Source of the DNA: Phycisphaerales bacterium UBA4658
Lineage (GTDB): Bacteria > Planctomycetota > Phycisphaerae > Phycisphaerales > UBA1924
Assembly: GCA_002405485.1 (NCBI GenBank)
Contig: DHLW01000102.1
Location: 1-8,749 of the forward strand
DNA length: 8,749 nucleotides
Direction of reading: 5' to 3'
Positions 1 through 6,527 of the stretch are shown piece by piece. Every line of letters begins with the position of its first letter. Position 1 is the stretch's first letter. Made by a program: the position numbers and the translations under genes. A model generated the notes under the pieces. That model made no database searches, was not told the DNA's origin, and saw only the letters and a list, made by a program, of their open reading frames with translations.

Positions 1-1316
1 GGTGGGGGTGGTGGAGGTGGTGGAGGGGGAGGGGGCGGAGGATCGACTGGCGCGAGAACGGAGACGGTGTACTCGCCGGTGCCTGATGGGGCGGCGTCGA
101 CGAGGAGGTAGTAGATCTGCCCGTTCTGCAGCGTGGGCGTGACGACGGATTCGCCGGGGCCGGAGCCGGGTGAGCCGGTGGCGATGAGCGTGAACGAGCT
201 GTCGAAGACCCGGATGCGCCCGGTGAACGCGCCGGATGCGGGCGCGAGCCCGAGGCGTGTGGGACCGGAGCGGCCGGCCGTGAAGCGGAAGAGATCGGCG
301 TCGTTGGCGGTGCCGAGCACGCCGGAGATGGAGCCGTTGCCGAGTGAGTTGAGCGAGAGGGCTGGGGCCTGGGCCCAGTTGCCGGCGTCTGGGTAGTCGT
401 CCGGAGGCGGGGGGGGCGGGACGACGAGTTCGGAAGCGCGGAGGTCGAGTTTGGCGTTTGCGCCGGAGATGGTGAGGGGCTTGGTGACGGTGCCGCCGTC
501 GGATTCGCGGGTGAAGCGGACGGTGTATTGCCCGCTGGCGAGGGGCACCTGGAAGGCGCCGGCGTCGAGGGTGGAGTAGGTGCGCACTGGGGAGCCGGCG
601 GCGGACGCGCCGGCGAAGACCTCAACGAGGATGCCGGAGAGTCCCTCGCCGATGGAGTAGAAGTTGTCCGCGTCGAGATCGGTGTAGGCGACGCCGGTGA
701 GCCACTGGGTACGGGCGGAGGAGGAGGGGTTGCCGAAGACACCGGTGAAGTAGCTGGTGAAGGCGGCGCCGGTGACGTTGAGTGCGAAGCCCGGCGCGAA
801 GTGGTCGTAGTGGAAGGTGGAGTCGAAGAGGGTGTAGAGCGAGAGGACGTTCTTGCGCTGGTCGGCGTTGAGCATCCAGGCGCGATAGAGGAGGTCGATC
901 GAGGCGTGACCCGCGCCGATGTTCTCGCCGGCGGTGCCGAGGTAGCCCCTGGCCTGGGCCCGCTGGGTGGGGTTCTGACCGCTGGGGTTGATGTGATCGA
1001 AGAACAGGCGGGCGGCCATGTCGGCGCTGTGGGCGCGTGCGGCGAGGGTGAGCTCGGGGTTGAGGGCCAGGGGTTCGCGGGGGATCAGGAGCGCCGATTC
1101 GCCGATGGTGAGCCCGGCGTTGAGGTTGACGCCGATGCGGACGGCCTCGGTCTGAGGGTTTGCGCGGGCGCGGTTGATGAGCTCGTTGAGATAGACCTCC
1201 TGCGAGGACCAGGAGAACAACAGCGTGCGTTGTTCCAGGGGCTCAAAGGTCGCGACACTCGCGCGTGACGACATGGGCGACACGCGGTGAAATGTGCGGC
1301 TCTGACGACGCGCCAT
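1..1316 (-). CDS. LEPR-type exported CAP/SCP-domain protein with SdrD-like and PPC domains (3' end beyond window)
   Basis: This is an open frame of 438 codons with no stop before the window edge. The ATG at 1316 is chosen because AGGAG lies 6 nt upstream; an in-frame ATG at 1274 would also keep the export motif. Residues 1-35 are basic and end in FEPLEQRTLL, a LEPR-type planctomycete export motif. Residues 38-196 form a CAP (SCP/PR-1) domain: HSADM at 96-100, FFDH at 105-108, GENIG at 130-134 and W147. The usual S-P-G-H-R-x-N-I-L motif reads N-A-D-Q-R-K-N-V-L, so one cavity histidine is Gln153. Residues 205-293 resemble an SdrD/Cna-B domain (D-x-D-x-D at 213-217, GEG at 223-225). Seven consecutive Pro (299-305 region) lead to a PPC-like domain (306-421, DADLFRF at 339-345), then at least 13 Pro at the edge. 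CAP proteins are secreted, but biochemical roles in bacteria are mostly unknown. Domain order is well supported; function is not. Confidence 0.85.
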   Translation of the reverse strand, partial: MARRQSRTFHRVSPMSSRASVATFEPLEQRTLLFSWSSQEVYLNELINRARANPQTEAVRIGVNLNAGLTIGESALLIPREPLALNPELTLAARAHSADMAARLFFDHINPSGQNPTQRAQARGYLGTAGENIGAGHASIDLLYRAWMLNADQRKNVLSLYTLFDSTFHYDHFAPGFALNVTGAAFTSYFTGVFGNPSSSARTQWLTGVAYTDLDADNFYSIGEGLSGILVEVFAGASAAGSPVRTYSTLDAGAFQVPLASGQYTVRFTRESDGGTVTKPLTISGANAKLDLRASELVVPPPPPPDDYPDAGNWAQAPALSLNSLGNGSISGVLGTANDADLFRFTAGRSGPTRLGLAPASGAFTGRIRVFDSSFTLIATGSPGSGPGESVVTPTLQNGQIYYLLVDAAPSGTGEYTVSVLAPVDPPPPPPPPPPPPP

Positions 1317-1427
1317 GCACGGCTCCTGGGCGACGATCGCTCGCGCGCAGTCGCGGCGACGAGGCCCGAGAGGTGTGCATCGATCCGATGGACCAGGAGC
1401 GTGCGGCGGGAGCGGACGCGGGGCGGC
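1317..1427 (-). other. Intergenic gap between glycosyltransferase and CAP gene
   Basis: This 111-bp gap separates two co-directional genes. Apart from the Shine-Dalgarno site near its downstream end I see no convincing -35/-10 pair and no hairpin followed by T residues. The CAP gene may therefore be read through from the glycosyltransferase gene, but the gap is long enough to hide a promoter of a non-standard type. Confidence 0.4.
1323..1327 (-). promoter_or_regulatory. Shine-Dalgarno site for the CAP-domain gene
   Basis: AGGAG on the minus strand, 6 nt before the ATG at 1316. It favours this start over the in-frame ATG 42 bases further in, which has no such site in front of it. Confidence 0.7.
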
Positions 1428-3998
1428 TCAACGCGGGGCGCTGGGGTGGTCGTGACGTCCGTGCGGGCGTTGCGGGGGTGAGGGGGAGTGCCGATAACCG
1501 GCGTCGGCGCGCGGTGGCCTGCCGGAGAAGCGCAGGGCAAGGAGGTCCCGCCATGCGGCGCCGCTGTCGTTGCAGTGCTGGGGCGTGGGCGGGGCGGGCA
1601 TGGTCATGCCGAGCCACGCGCCTTTGAGGGTGGCGAGGTGCCTTGGGAGGCTGGCTCTGGCCAGGGCGTGGGCCCAGGCCCAGCCGAGGATGGCGCCGAT
1701 CGGGAGGTGGACGCCGCGCCCGTGCCGGCGTGCGAGCCAGATCCAGTTGCGTGTGGCGAGCTCGTGCCATCGGAGGGACTTGGGTTTCCCGGGAGATGCC
1801 GGGGTATCGTGCCAGGCGACGAGCGCGGGATCGAAGCGCACGCCGAGGCCAGCGCCCAGGAGCTTGAGCGCGAGGTCCGTGTCGTTGCGATATAGGAACA
1901 TGGCCGGCTCGTATCCGCCGACGAGCATCCACGCGGATCTGCGGATGATGTTGGCGCATCCCATGACGGGCCATCGGTCCGATGAGCCGCCGCGGAGCTG
2001 TCGCGCAAAGGGCCACTCGACTGCGCCGGTTCGAGGGTGCGATGGAAGGAGGGTCACGGCGGCGAGACCGGGGGCGCGTGCGAGGTCGTCCAGGGCGATG
2101 CGGACGGCGTGGTCATCGGGCGTGGCGTCGTCATCAAGGATGATGAGCACGTCGGCATCGGAGTGGAGCGCGGCGTGGTTGAAGGCGTCGACGCCGACGT
2201 TCTCCGGGAGGCGCAGGACGCGCACGCCCAGCGGCGTGAGCAGCACTTCGGCCCGGTCGGCGGTGCCGTCGGAGGAGGCATTGTCCACGACGGTGATCCG
2301 CCGGCGTGCGGCGGCCGAATGGGTGAACCAGCGCGACTCGCGGATGCGCTCGACCGTGTGCTGCAGAGCGGGCCAGCGGTTGTGGCTCAGGATGATGACC
2401 TCGACGGAGAGGGCATCGCCGGCGTGGGCGTGGGCCGAGCGATACTCGATGTCGAGCATCGAGGGTTCGTCGTCGACGGCGACGCGACCGGCGGCCCGTT
2501 GGGTGTGCAGGGCTCCGAGCGCGAGCGTGCCGGCGGCGGCGAGCACAGAGCGGAGGCGGCGCGGGCGAGCGAGGAAGAACTGGCCATCGGCGACCTGGAT
2601 CTGGACGCGTCCGCGCCACCAGCTTGAGTGCCGACCGCGTGCGGGCACGATGGCGACGTCGACATCCGGACCGAGGATCCATCTGCGCAGCGTGCGCAGG
2701 GGCGAGGATCGGGCCGGGAGATCGACGGTCGATGCGCCGGCGGCGTGCAGAGCGAGTTCGAAGGCGTGGCGATCCGGGGCGTCGAGGCCGCAATCGGGCG
2801 TGATCCCGACGCGCTTGCCGCGGAGCTCGCCGAGCTCTCGGCGCAGGGCGGGGAGAAGGTCTCGGAGCGGCGCGGCGGGTCGGCAGCCGATGGCTCCGGT
2901 GGGCGCGGGGCCCCGTTGGCCGGCGCGGCGCAGGCCGAGCATGTGCAGGCGGGCCAGGTCCGGGCGTTCCATGAACTGCTGTTGCGCTGCGCGCAGGACA
3001 TCTCGGCCGGCGCGTGCGAAGCGTGTGGTCCGGGGGGCGGCGATGGCGTTGAGCGGGCCGAGGGCGTTGCGCGTGGTGTAGTAGCGCGTCCAGGTGGGAA
3101 AGCGGTCGAAGCGGGGATGCATGGCGCGCACGCCGGGGAGCGCGAGCACGCGTCCGCCGGTGCGACGTCGCATGCGGATGAACCACTCGGCATCGTCGGC
3201 GTTCAGGAATGTGTCTGGCATGGGCCCTGCGCAGCGGGCGGCGTCGGCGCGCACGAGGGCGCAGCAGGCGGCGAGATACTCGCACTCCACGGGGCCGATC
3301 ACGCCGGCGGCCCCGGGAACCACGGGCTCCATGAGACCGGAGCGGAGGTTCATCCGTCCGCCAAGCTCGAAGGGAATGCCCGTGGACGGGTCGCAGATCG
3401 CCGGTCCGCAGGCGACCACGCGTTCATCGGCCAGCATGGCGTCCAGGAGTGAACGGAGGGTGCCGGGCAGAACCCGGGCGTCGCTGTCGATGAGCCAGAG
3501 CCAGTCGGCGTTGAAGTCGGCCCATGGCGAAGGCGCGGGGTCGCGTTCATGCTCGCGGCCGAGCACGAGGTCGATGCCGATGTTGAAGCCCCCGCTGCCC
3601 CCGGTGTTGCGCTCCAGTCGGGTGATGGAGCATCGTGGGGGTCCGGATGGGGGCGGCGAGTGATCGAGCGCAAGCCCAAGGCGATCCAGAGGTTGGTCGG
3701 AAGCGTTGTCCACGATCAGGACCCGCAGATCGATTCCGCGGAGGTCGAGCTTGGACAGATCGTCCAGCAGCAGCCGGGCGTCGTCGGGTCGATTGAAGCA
3801 GGGAACCACGGCGGCGACACGGGCCGGAGCATGGAGGGCGGGAACCTCGATGCGGAGCGGGCCGCCGGGCAGCAGAACCGGAGTCCCGCGTGCGGCGTGG
3901 TGCTCGACCGGCGTTTCTGAGATCGCGCTCACGGACACTTCCACGGGTTCGGTGGAAACGGGCAGAACCCCTGAAGTGGAACGGACATCAGACGACAT
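1428..3998 (-). CDS. Dual-domain GT2 family glycosyltransferase
   Basis: The protein has 856 residues from the ATG at 3998, the first methionine that clears the divergent control region; no Shine-Dalgarno site precedes it. GT2 domain 1 (about 60-320) starts with AAVVPCFNR, has IVDNAS at 95-100, ERNTGGSGGFNIG at 129-141, the metal-binding D-S-D at 171-173, NADDAEW at 266-272 and H294. The N-x-GGSGGFN-x-G signature resembles rhamnosyl/galactofuranosyl transferases of the GlfT2/COG1216 kind. GT2 domain 2 (about 531-760) has VEVIILSHNR, VDNASSDGT at 571-579, L-D-D-D at 621-624, YRNDTDLALK at 703-712 and WH at 729-730. Residues 395-480 between them are unassigned, with an alternating strand/helix look. 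GT2 enzymes use nucleotide-sugar donors and usually build surface polysaccharide or glycosylate proteins or lipids. No membrane segment is clear, so a cytoplasmic location is likely. Donor and acceptor cannot be read from the sequence. An alternative start is the GTG at residue 21 or 23. Confidence 0.9.
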   Translation of the reverse strand: MSSDVRSTSGVLPVSTEPVEVSVSAISETPVEHHAARGTPVLLPGGPLRIEVPALHAPARVAAVVPCFNRPDDARLLLDDLSKLDLRGIDLRVLIVDNASDQPLDRLGLALDHSPPPSGPPRCSITRLERNTGGSGGFNIGIDLVLGREHERDPAPSPWADFNADWLWLIDSDARVLPGTLRSLLDAMLADERVVACGPAICDPSTGIPFELGGRMNLRSGLMEPVVPGAAGVIGPVECEYLAACCALVRADAARCAGPMPDTFLNADDAEWFIRMRRRTGGRVLALPGVRAMHPRFDRFPTWTRYYTTRNALGPLNAIAAPRTTRFARAGRDVLRAAQQQFMERPDLARLHMLGLRRAGQRGPAPTGAIGCRPAAPLRDLLPALRRELGELRGKRVGITPDCGLDAPDRHAFELALHAAGASTVDLPARSSPLRTLRRWILGPDVDVAIVPARGRHSSWWRGRVQIQVADGQFFLARPRRLRSVLAAAGTLALGALHTQRAAGRVAVDDEPSMLDIEYRSAHAHAGDALSVEVIILSHNRWPALQHTVERIRESRWFTHSAAARRRITVVDNASSDGTADRAEVLLTPLGVRVLRLPENVGVDAFNHAALHSDADVLIILDDDATPDDHAVRIALDDLARAPGLAAVTLLPSHPRTGAVEWPFARQLRGGSSDRWPVMGCANIIRRSAWMLVGGYEPAMFLYRNDTDLALKLLGAGLGVRFDPALVAWHDTPASPGKPKSLRWHELATRNWIWLARRHGRGVHLPIGAILGWAWAHALARASLPRHLATLKGAWLGMTMPAPPTPQHCNDSGAAWRDLLALRFSGRPPRADAGYRHSPSPPQRPHGRHDHPSAPR

Positions 3999-4006
3999 CT
4001 GTGGAA

Positions 4007-4012
4007 ATGCTA
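4007..4012 (-). promoter_or_regulatory. Possible -10 box for the glycosyltransferase gene (leaderless)
   Basis: TAGCAT on the minus strand ends 8 nt before the ATG at 3998. Four of six bases match TATAAT. If real, transcription would start at or next to the ATG, giving a leaderless mRNA and explaining the missing Shine-Dalgarno site. No good -35 is visible. Confidence 0.25.
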
Positions 4013-4077
4013 CGGTCGGTGAGCCAAAGGCCGAGGCGTCTGTCGTATGGAAGGGACGGGGATCGGCCCGGCTGACG

Positions 4078-4101
4078 GTGAGGGATCGGCGTGAGGGATC
4101 G
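4078..4101. repeat. Tandem 11-bp repeat in the divergent promoter region
   Basis: GTGAGGGATCG occurs at 4078-4088 and again at 4091-4101, a 13-bp period. A degenerate third copy, GGGGATCGGC, lies at 4058-4067. The pair sits immediately upstream of a TATACT box, covering where a -35 element would be, between two divergent genes. Placement and spacing fit an operator for a regulator that binds direct repeats; the regulator is not identified. Confidence 0.45.
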
Positions 4102-4108
4102 TACGGGA

Positions 4109-4114
4109 TATACT
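4109..4114 (+). promoter_or_regulatory. Probable -10 box for the cyclophilin gene
   Basis: TATACT matches TATAAT at five of six positions in an otherwise GC-rich region. No good -35 lies 16-18 bp upstream; that space is filled by the 11-bp repeats, which would suit activator-dependent initiation. The predicted start, near 4121, falls in the palindrome ATTCGAAT (4118-4125) and gives a leader of about 120 nt. Confidence 0.4.
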
Positions 4115-4227
4115 CGGATTCGAATGTCGGCGTGGATGTTCTTCGAGACCCGAGGCGTGGGTGAGCGGGTCTTCGGGGACGCGAGTTGAAGGTGGGGGGC
4201 CGGGGCGGGGTGTATGCAGTTTCGAGC

Positions 4228-4232
4228 AGGAG
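4228..4232 (+). promoter_or_regulatory. Shine-Dalgarno site for the cyclophilin gene
   Basis: AGGAG lies 7 nt before the ATG at 4240. It settles the start there in preference to an in-frame TTG 54 bases upstream. Confidence 0.75.
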
Positions 4233-4239
4233 TCTGGTC

Positions 4240-6414
4240 ATGTTGAAGTCGTTGCGTCGCCGTCCGATCACCGAGCCCGCCGCGTTGCTTGAGCAGCTTG
4301 AAGCGCGGGCGTTGCTTGCGAGCGATCCGCTGCCGCTGATCACGGACCTGACGAATCCGAACAACACGGTGGTTCGTCTGGAGACGAACTTTGGTGATAT
4401 TGACCTGGAGATGTTCGATCAGGCGGCTCCGGGGACGGTGGCGAACTTTCTGAAGTACGTGCGTGACGGGGACTTTGACAAGACGTTCTTCCACCGCTTG
4501 AGCTCGAACTTCGTGCTCCAGGGCGGGCTTGCCCGCTTGAAGAGCCCGACCACGACGGGACAGTTCAACGGGAGCGGCGCGGCAAACCAGTCGTGGGAGA
4601 GCGTGCCGACCGATGCGCCGATCACCAACGAGTTCAATCAGTCGAACCTGCGGCGGACGGTGGCGATGGCCCGTCTGGGCGGCCAGCCGAACTCGGCGAC
4701 GAGCCAGTTCTTCATCAATCTGAACGACAACACGAACCTGAACACGGTGGACGGCGGGTTCACGGTGTTTGCGCGGGTGGCCAACGACCGCTCGTGGAAC
4801 GTGGTGCAGTCGATCGTGTCGGGCGTGACGATCAACATCAGCAACGGCGCGCCGTTCAACGGGACGGGCAGCGGTTCGTCCAACGACGGGCTGCCGGTGC
4901 GGACGGGGTTCACGGGCACGAACGTGAACGAGGACCAGCTCGTGACGATCGTGGACGCGGAGATCATCAAGCCGCAGGGCGTGGCGGCGTTCTATACCTA
5001 CAAGGTGGTGTATCCGGAGGGCTTCGCGGGGAGCACGATCAACGAGTTCCTGCCGCTGGGCAACCCGGGTTCGACGACGCTTCGGTACCAGGTCATCCTG
5101 CGGTCGGAGGTGCGTGAGGCGCGGCCGACGGGCAACGTGGACTTCTGGTATCGCGACAAGGTCGTGAACACGGGGACGATCGCGCCCAACCGTCGCGCGG
5201 GCGTGACGCTGAGCACGTTCTCCAACCCCGGGAACAACCTTGTTCCCCGGCAGGGCACGCCGTATTCGATCGAGGTCTGGGCGACGGGCCCGATCGCGGC
5301 GACGATCAGCCACTATGACTTCGGTTCGTCGACGATCGAGGCGTTCACGCGCGAGACGTCGACGACGTGGTTCCTCCCCGACATCCGCAAGGGCGCGGGG
5401 ATCAACGACTTTGTCGTGTGGTCCAACGCTCAGGACGTGCCGGCGAATCTGACCCTGACGTTCTTCCAGGAGAGCGGATCGACGATCGAGATCACGCGGA
5501 CGACCGAGGCGTTCCGCCGCGGCGGTCTGGCCATCTCGGCGCTCAGCGAGCTCGTGGACGGGACCTACTCGCTGCGGATCACCTCCAGCGTGGCGATCGT
5601 CGCCGCGAGCACGGGATACAAGACCACGGGCAACGATCGCGGCGGGGCGACGCAGCTTGGGCTTACGGGCAGCGGTGCCTCGCGCGGGGTGCTGCCGCTG
5701 GCCAACAGCGGCGGGGCGGCGAGCACGACCCGGGACACGGTGTCGATCGTGAATCCGAACTCGGCGGGCGCATTCGTCACGCTCATCGCGCGGTTCGAGG
5801 ACTCCACGCCGGACTTCACCATCACGCCCTCGGCGCTGCTCATCCAGCCGATGACGCGGTCGTCGTTCGTGCTGCCGGACGTTCCCGCGCTGCAGGGCAA
5901 GCGGTACACGGTGCTGTACAGCGCGGGTGCGCAGCGGGTCTATGTCTCGACGCGGCACGTGGAGAACAACGACATCGCGACCAATCCGTTCAGCTACACC
6001 GCGGCGACCCGGCACGACTTTGCCGAAGGATTCATGAACCAGCAGCGCGCGGGCGTCGACCTGTTCGAGCAGATCGCCGTCTACAACCCCGGTCAGTTCT
6101 TCGGGGTGACCGACACGGCAGCGGCGAACGTGACGGTGCGATTCCTGTACACCGACGGATTCGTGATCGCACGCGACTTCCAGATCGCCCGCGATCGCAC
6201 GCTGTTCATCGACCTTGCCGATCCGAACGATCCGACCAGCATCGCGCTCCGGGCCCAGAACGCCAACAACCGGTTCTTCTTCTCCGTCGAGGTCGTCAGC
6301 GACGTCGGCGTGGTCGCCCAGTTCCGCCACTACGACCTGACGCTGGGCAACCTGCAGCCCTCGGGCGGAGACAGCACCATCGGCACGCAGCGCGGCACGG
6401 TGACGATCCTCTGA
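4240..6414 (+). CDS. LEPR-type exported cyclophilin (peptidyl-prolyl isomerase) with four C-terminal beta repeats
   Basis: The protein has 724 residues. A basic start (MLKSLRRR) is followed by LEQLEARALLAS at 17-28, the LEPR-type export motif; no classic hydrophobic signal peptide is present. Residues 44-245 are a cyclophilin domain: FFHRLSSNFVLQGG at 83-96 holds the catalytic Arg86 and Gln94, and SQFFIN at 155-160 and FTVFARV at 174-180 form the rest of the proline pocket. Position 174 is Phe where human CypA has His126. The domain should catalyse cis-trans isomerisation of X-Pro bonds outside the cytoplasm. Residues 251-702 read as four degenerate repeats of 100-120 residues (about 251-362, 363-463, 464-575, 582-702). 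Each carries a strand with N-P or N-A, a V/L-T-L/V-x-F strand, and a final V-V/I-A-x-x-x-x-Y/H strand. These look like beta-sandwich modules related in pattern to DUF5719-type repeats; that link is my inference. The tail may anchor the enzyme or bind partners. Confidence 0.88.
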   Translation: MLKSLRRRPITEPAALLEQLEARALLASDPLPLITDLTNPNNTVVRLETNFGDIDLEMFDQAAPGTVANFLKYVRDGDFDKTFFHRLSSNFVLQGGLARLKSPTTTGQFNGSGAANQSWESVPTDAPITNEFNQSNLRRTVAMARLGGQPNSATSQFFINLNDNTNLNTVDGGFTVFARVANDRSWNVVQSIVSGVTINISNGAPFNGTGSGSSNDGLPVRTGFTGTNVNEDQLVTIVDAEIIKPQGVAAFYTYKVVYPEGFAGSTINEFLPLGNPGSTTLRYQVILRSEVREARPTGNVDFWYRDKVVNTGTIAPNRRAGVTLSTFSNPGNNLVPRQGTPYSIEVWATGPIAATISHYDFGSSTIEAFTRETSTTWFLPDIRKGAGINDFVVWSNAQDVPANLTLTFFQESGSTIEITRTTEAFRRGGLAISALSELVDGTYSLRITSSVAIVAASTGYKTTGNDRGGATQLGLTGSGASRGVLPLANSGGAASTTRDTVSIVNPNSAGAFVTLIARFEDSTPDFTITPSALLIQPMTRSSFVLPDVPALQGKRYTVLYSAGAQRVYVSTRHVENNDIATNPFSYTAATRHDFAEGFMNQQRAGVDLFEQIAVYNPGQFFGVTDTAAANVTVRFLYTDGFVIARDFQIARDRTLFIDLADPNDPTSIALRAQNANNRFFFSVEVVSDVGVVAQFRHYDLTLGNLQPSGGDSTIGTQRGTVTIL

Positions 6415-6451
6415 TCGCCCGTCGGGCTCGAACGCCAACATGTCTCTTCTC

Positions 6452-6488
6452 CGGCGGGCGCGACGAACTGGTCGCGCCCGCTGTCTTT
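6452..6488 (+). terminator. Hairpin terminator after the cyclophilin gene
   Basis: GCGGGCGCGAC (6454-6464) and GTCGCGCCCGC (6471-6481) pair perfectly over 11 bp around the loop GAACTG; a G-T and a C-G pair extend the stem to 13 bp. A short TCTTT follows. It lies 38 bases after the stop. The T tract is weak, so it may act as a transcript stabiliser or need Rho. Confidence 0.65.
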
Positions 6489-6513
6489 GATGAGCCGACG
6501 CGCGCCGGTTCGG

Positions 6514-6519
6514 TATGCT
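6514..6519 (+). promoter_or_regulatory. Possible -10 box for the zinc-ribbon gene (leaderless)
   Basis: TATGCT ends 8 nt before the ATG at 6528, the same spacing as the TAGCAT box of the glycosyltransferase gene. TTGATG at 6487-6492 resembles a -35 but the spacer is 21 bp, too long for a standard promoter. No Shine-Dalgarno site precedes the ATG. Confidence 0.25.
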
Positions 6520-6527
6520 GCACGTTC

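Noticed and set aside
528..1268. A 246-codon Gly/Val/Glu-rich plus-strand open frame
   Set aside because: It is the shadow of the CAP gene on the minus strand, which has the recognisable domains and an ideal start.
1329..1352. Possible hairpin upstream of the CAP gene
   Set aside because: Only about 5 bp pair around a long loop and no T tract follows, so it does not qualify as a terminator or a clear regulatory structure.
1570..3081. A 503-codon plus-strand open frame opposite the glycosyltransferase
   Set aside because: It is Arg/Ser/Ala-rich low-complexity sequence, while the minus strand encodes intact GT2 motifs across the same bases.
3999..4367. N-terminal extension of the glycosyltransferase frame to 4367
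   Set aside because: It would overlap the start of the divergent cyclophilin gene and cover the TATACT box and repeats. The extra residues are not domain-like.
3988..6441. An 817-codon open frame on the minus strand opposite the cyclophilin gene
   Set aside because: Its translation is dominated by Arg, His, Val and Asp with no domain-like pattern, as expected opposite a GC-rich gene. The plus-strand frame has clear cyclophilin motifs and a Shine-Dalgarno site.
5367..6527. Upstream extension of the zinc-ribbon reading frame through the cyclophilin gene
   Set aside because: The frame is open only because of GC bias. Real coding begins at 6528, where a membrane helix appears, after the hairpin at 6452-6483.
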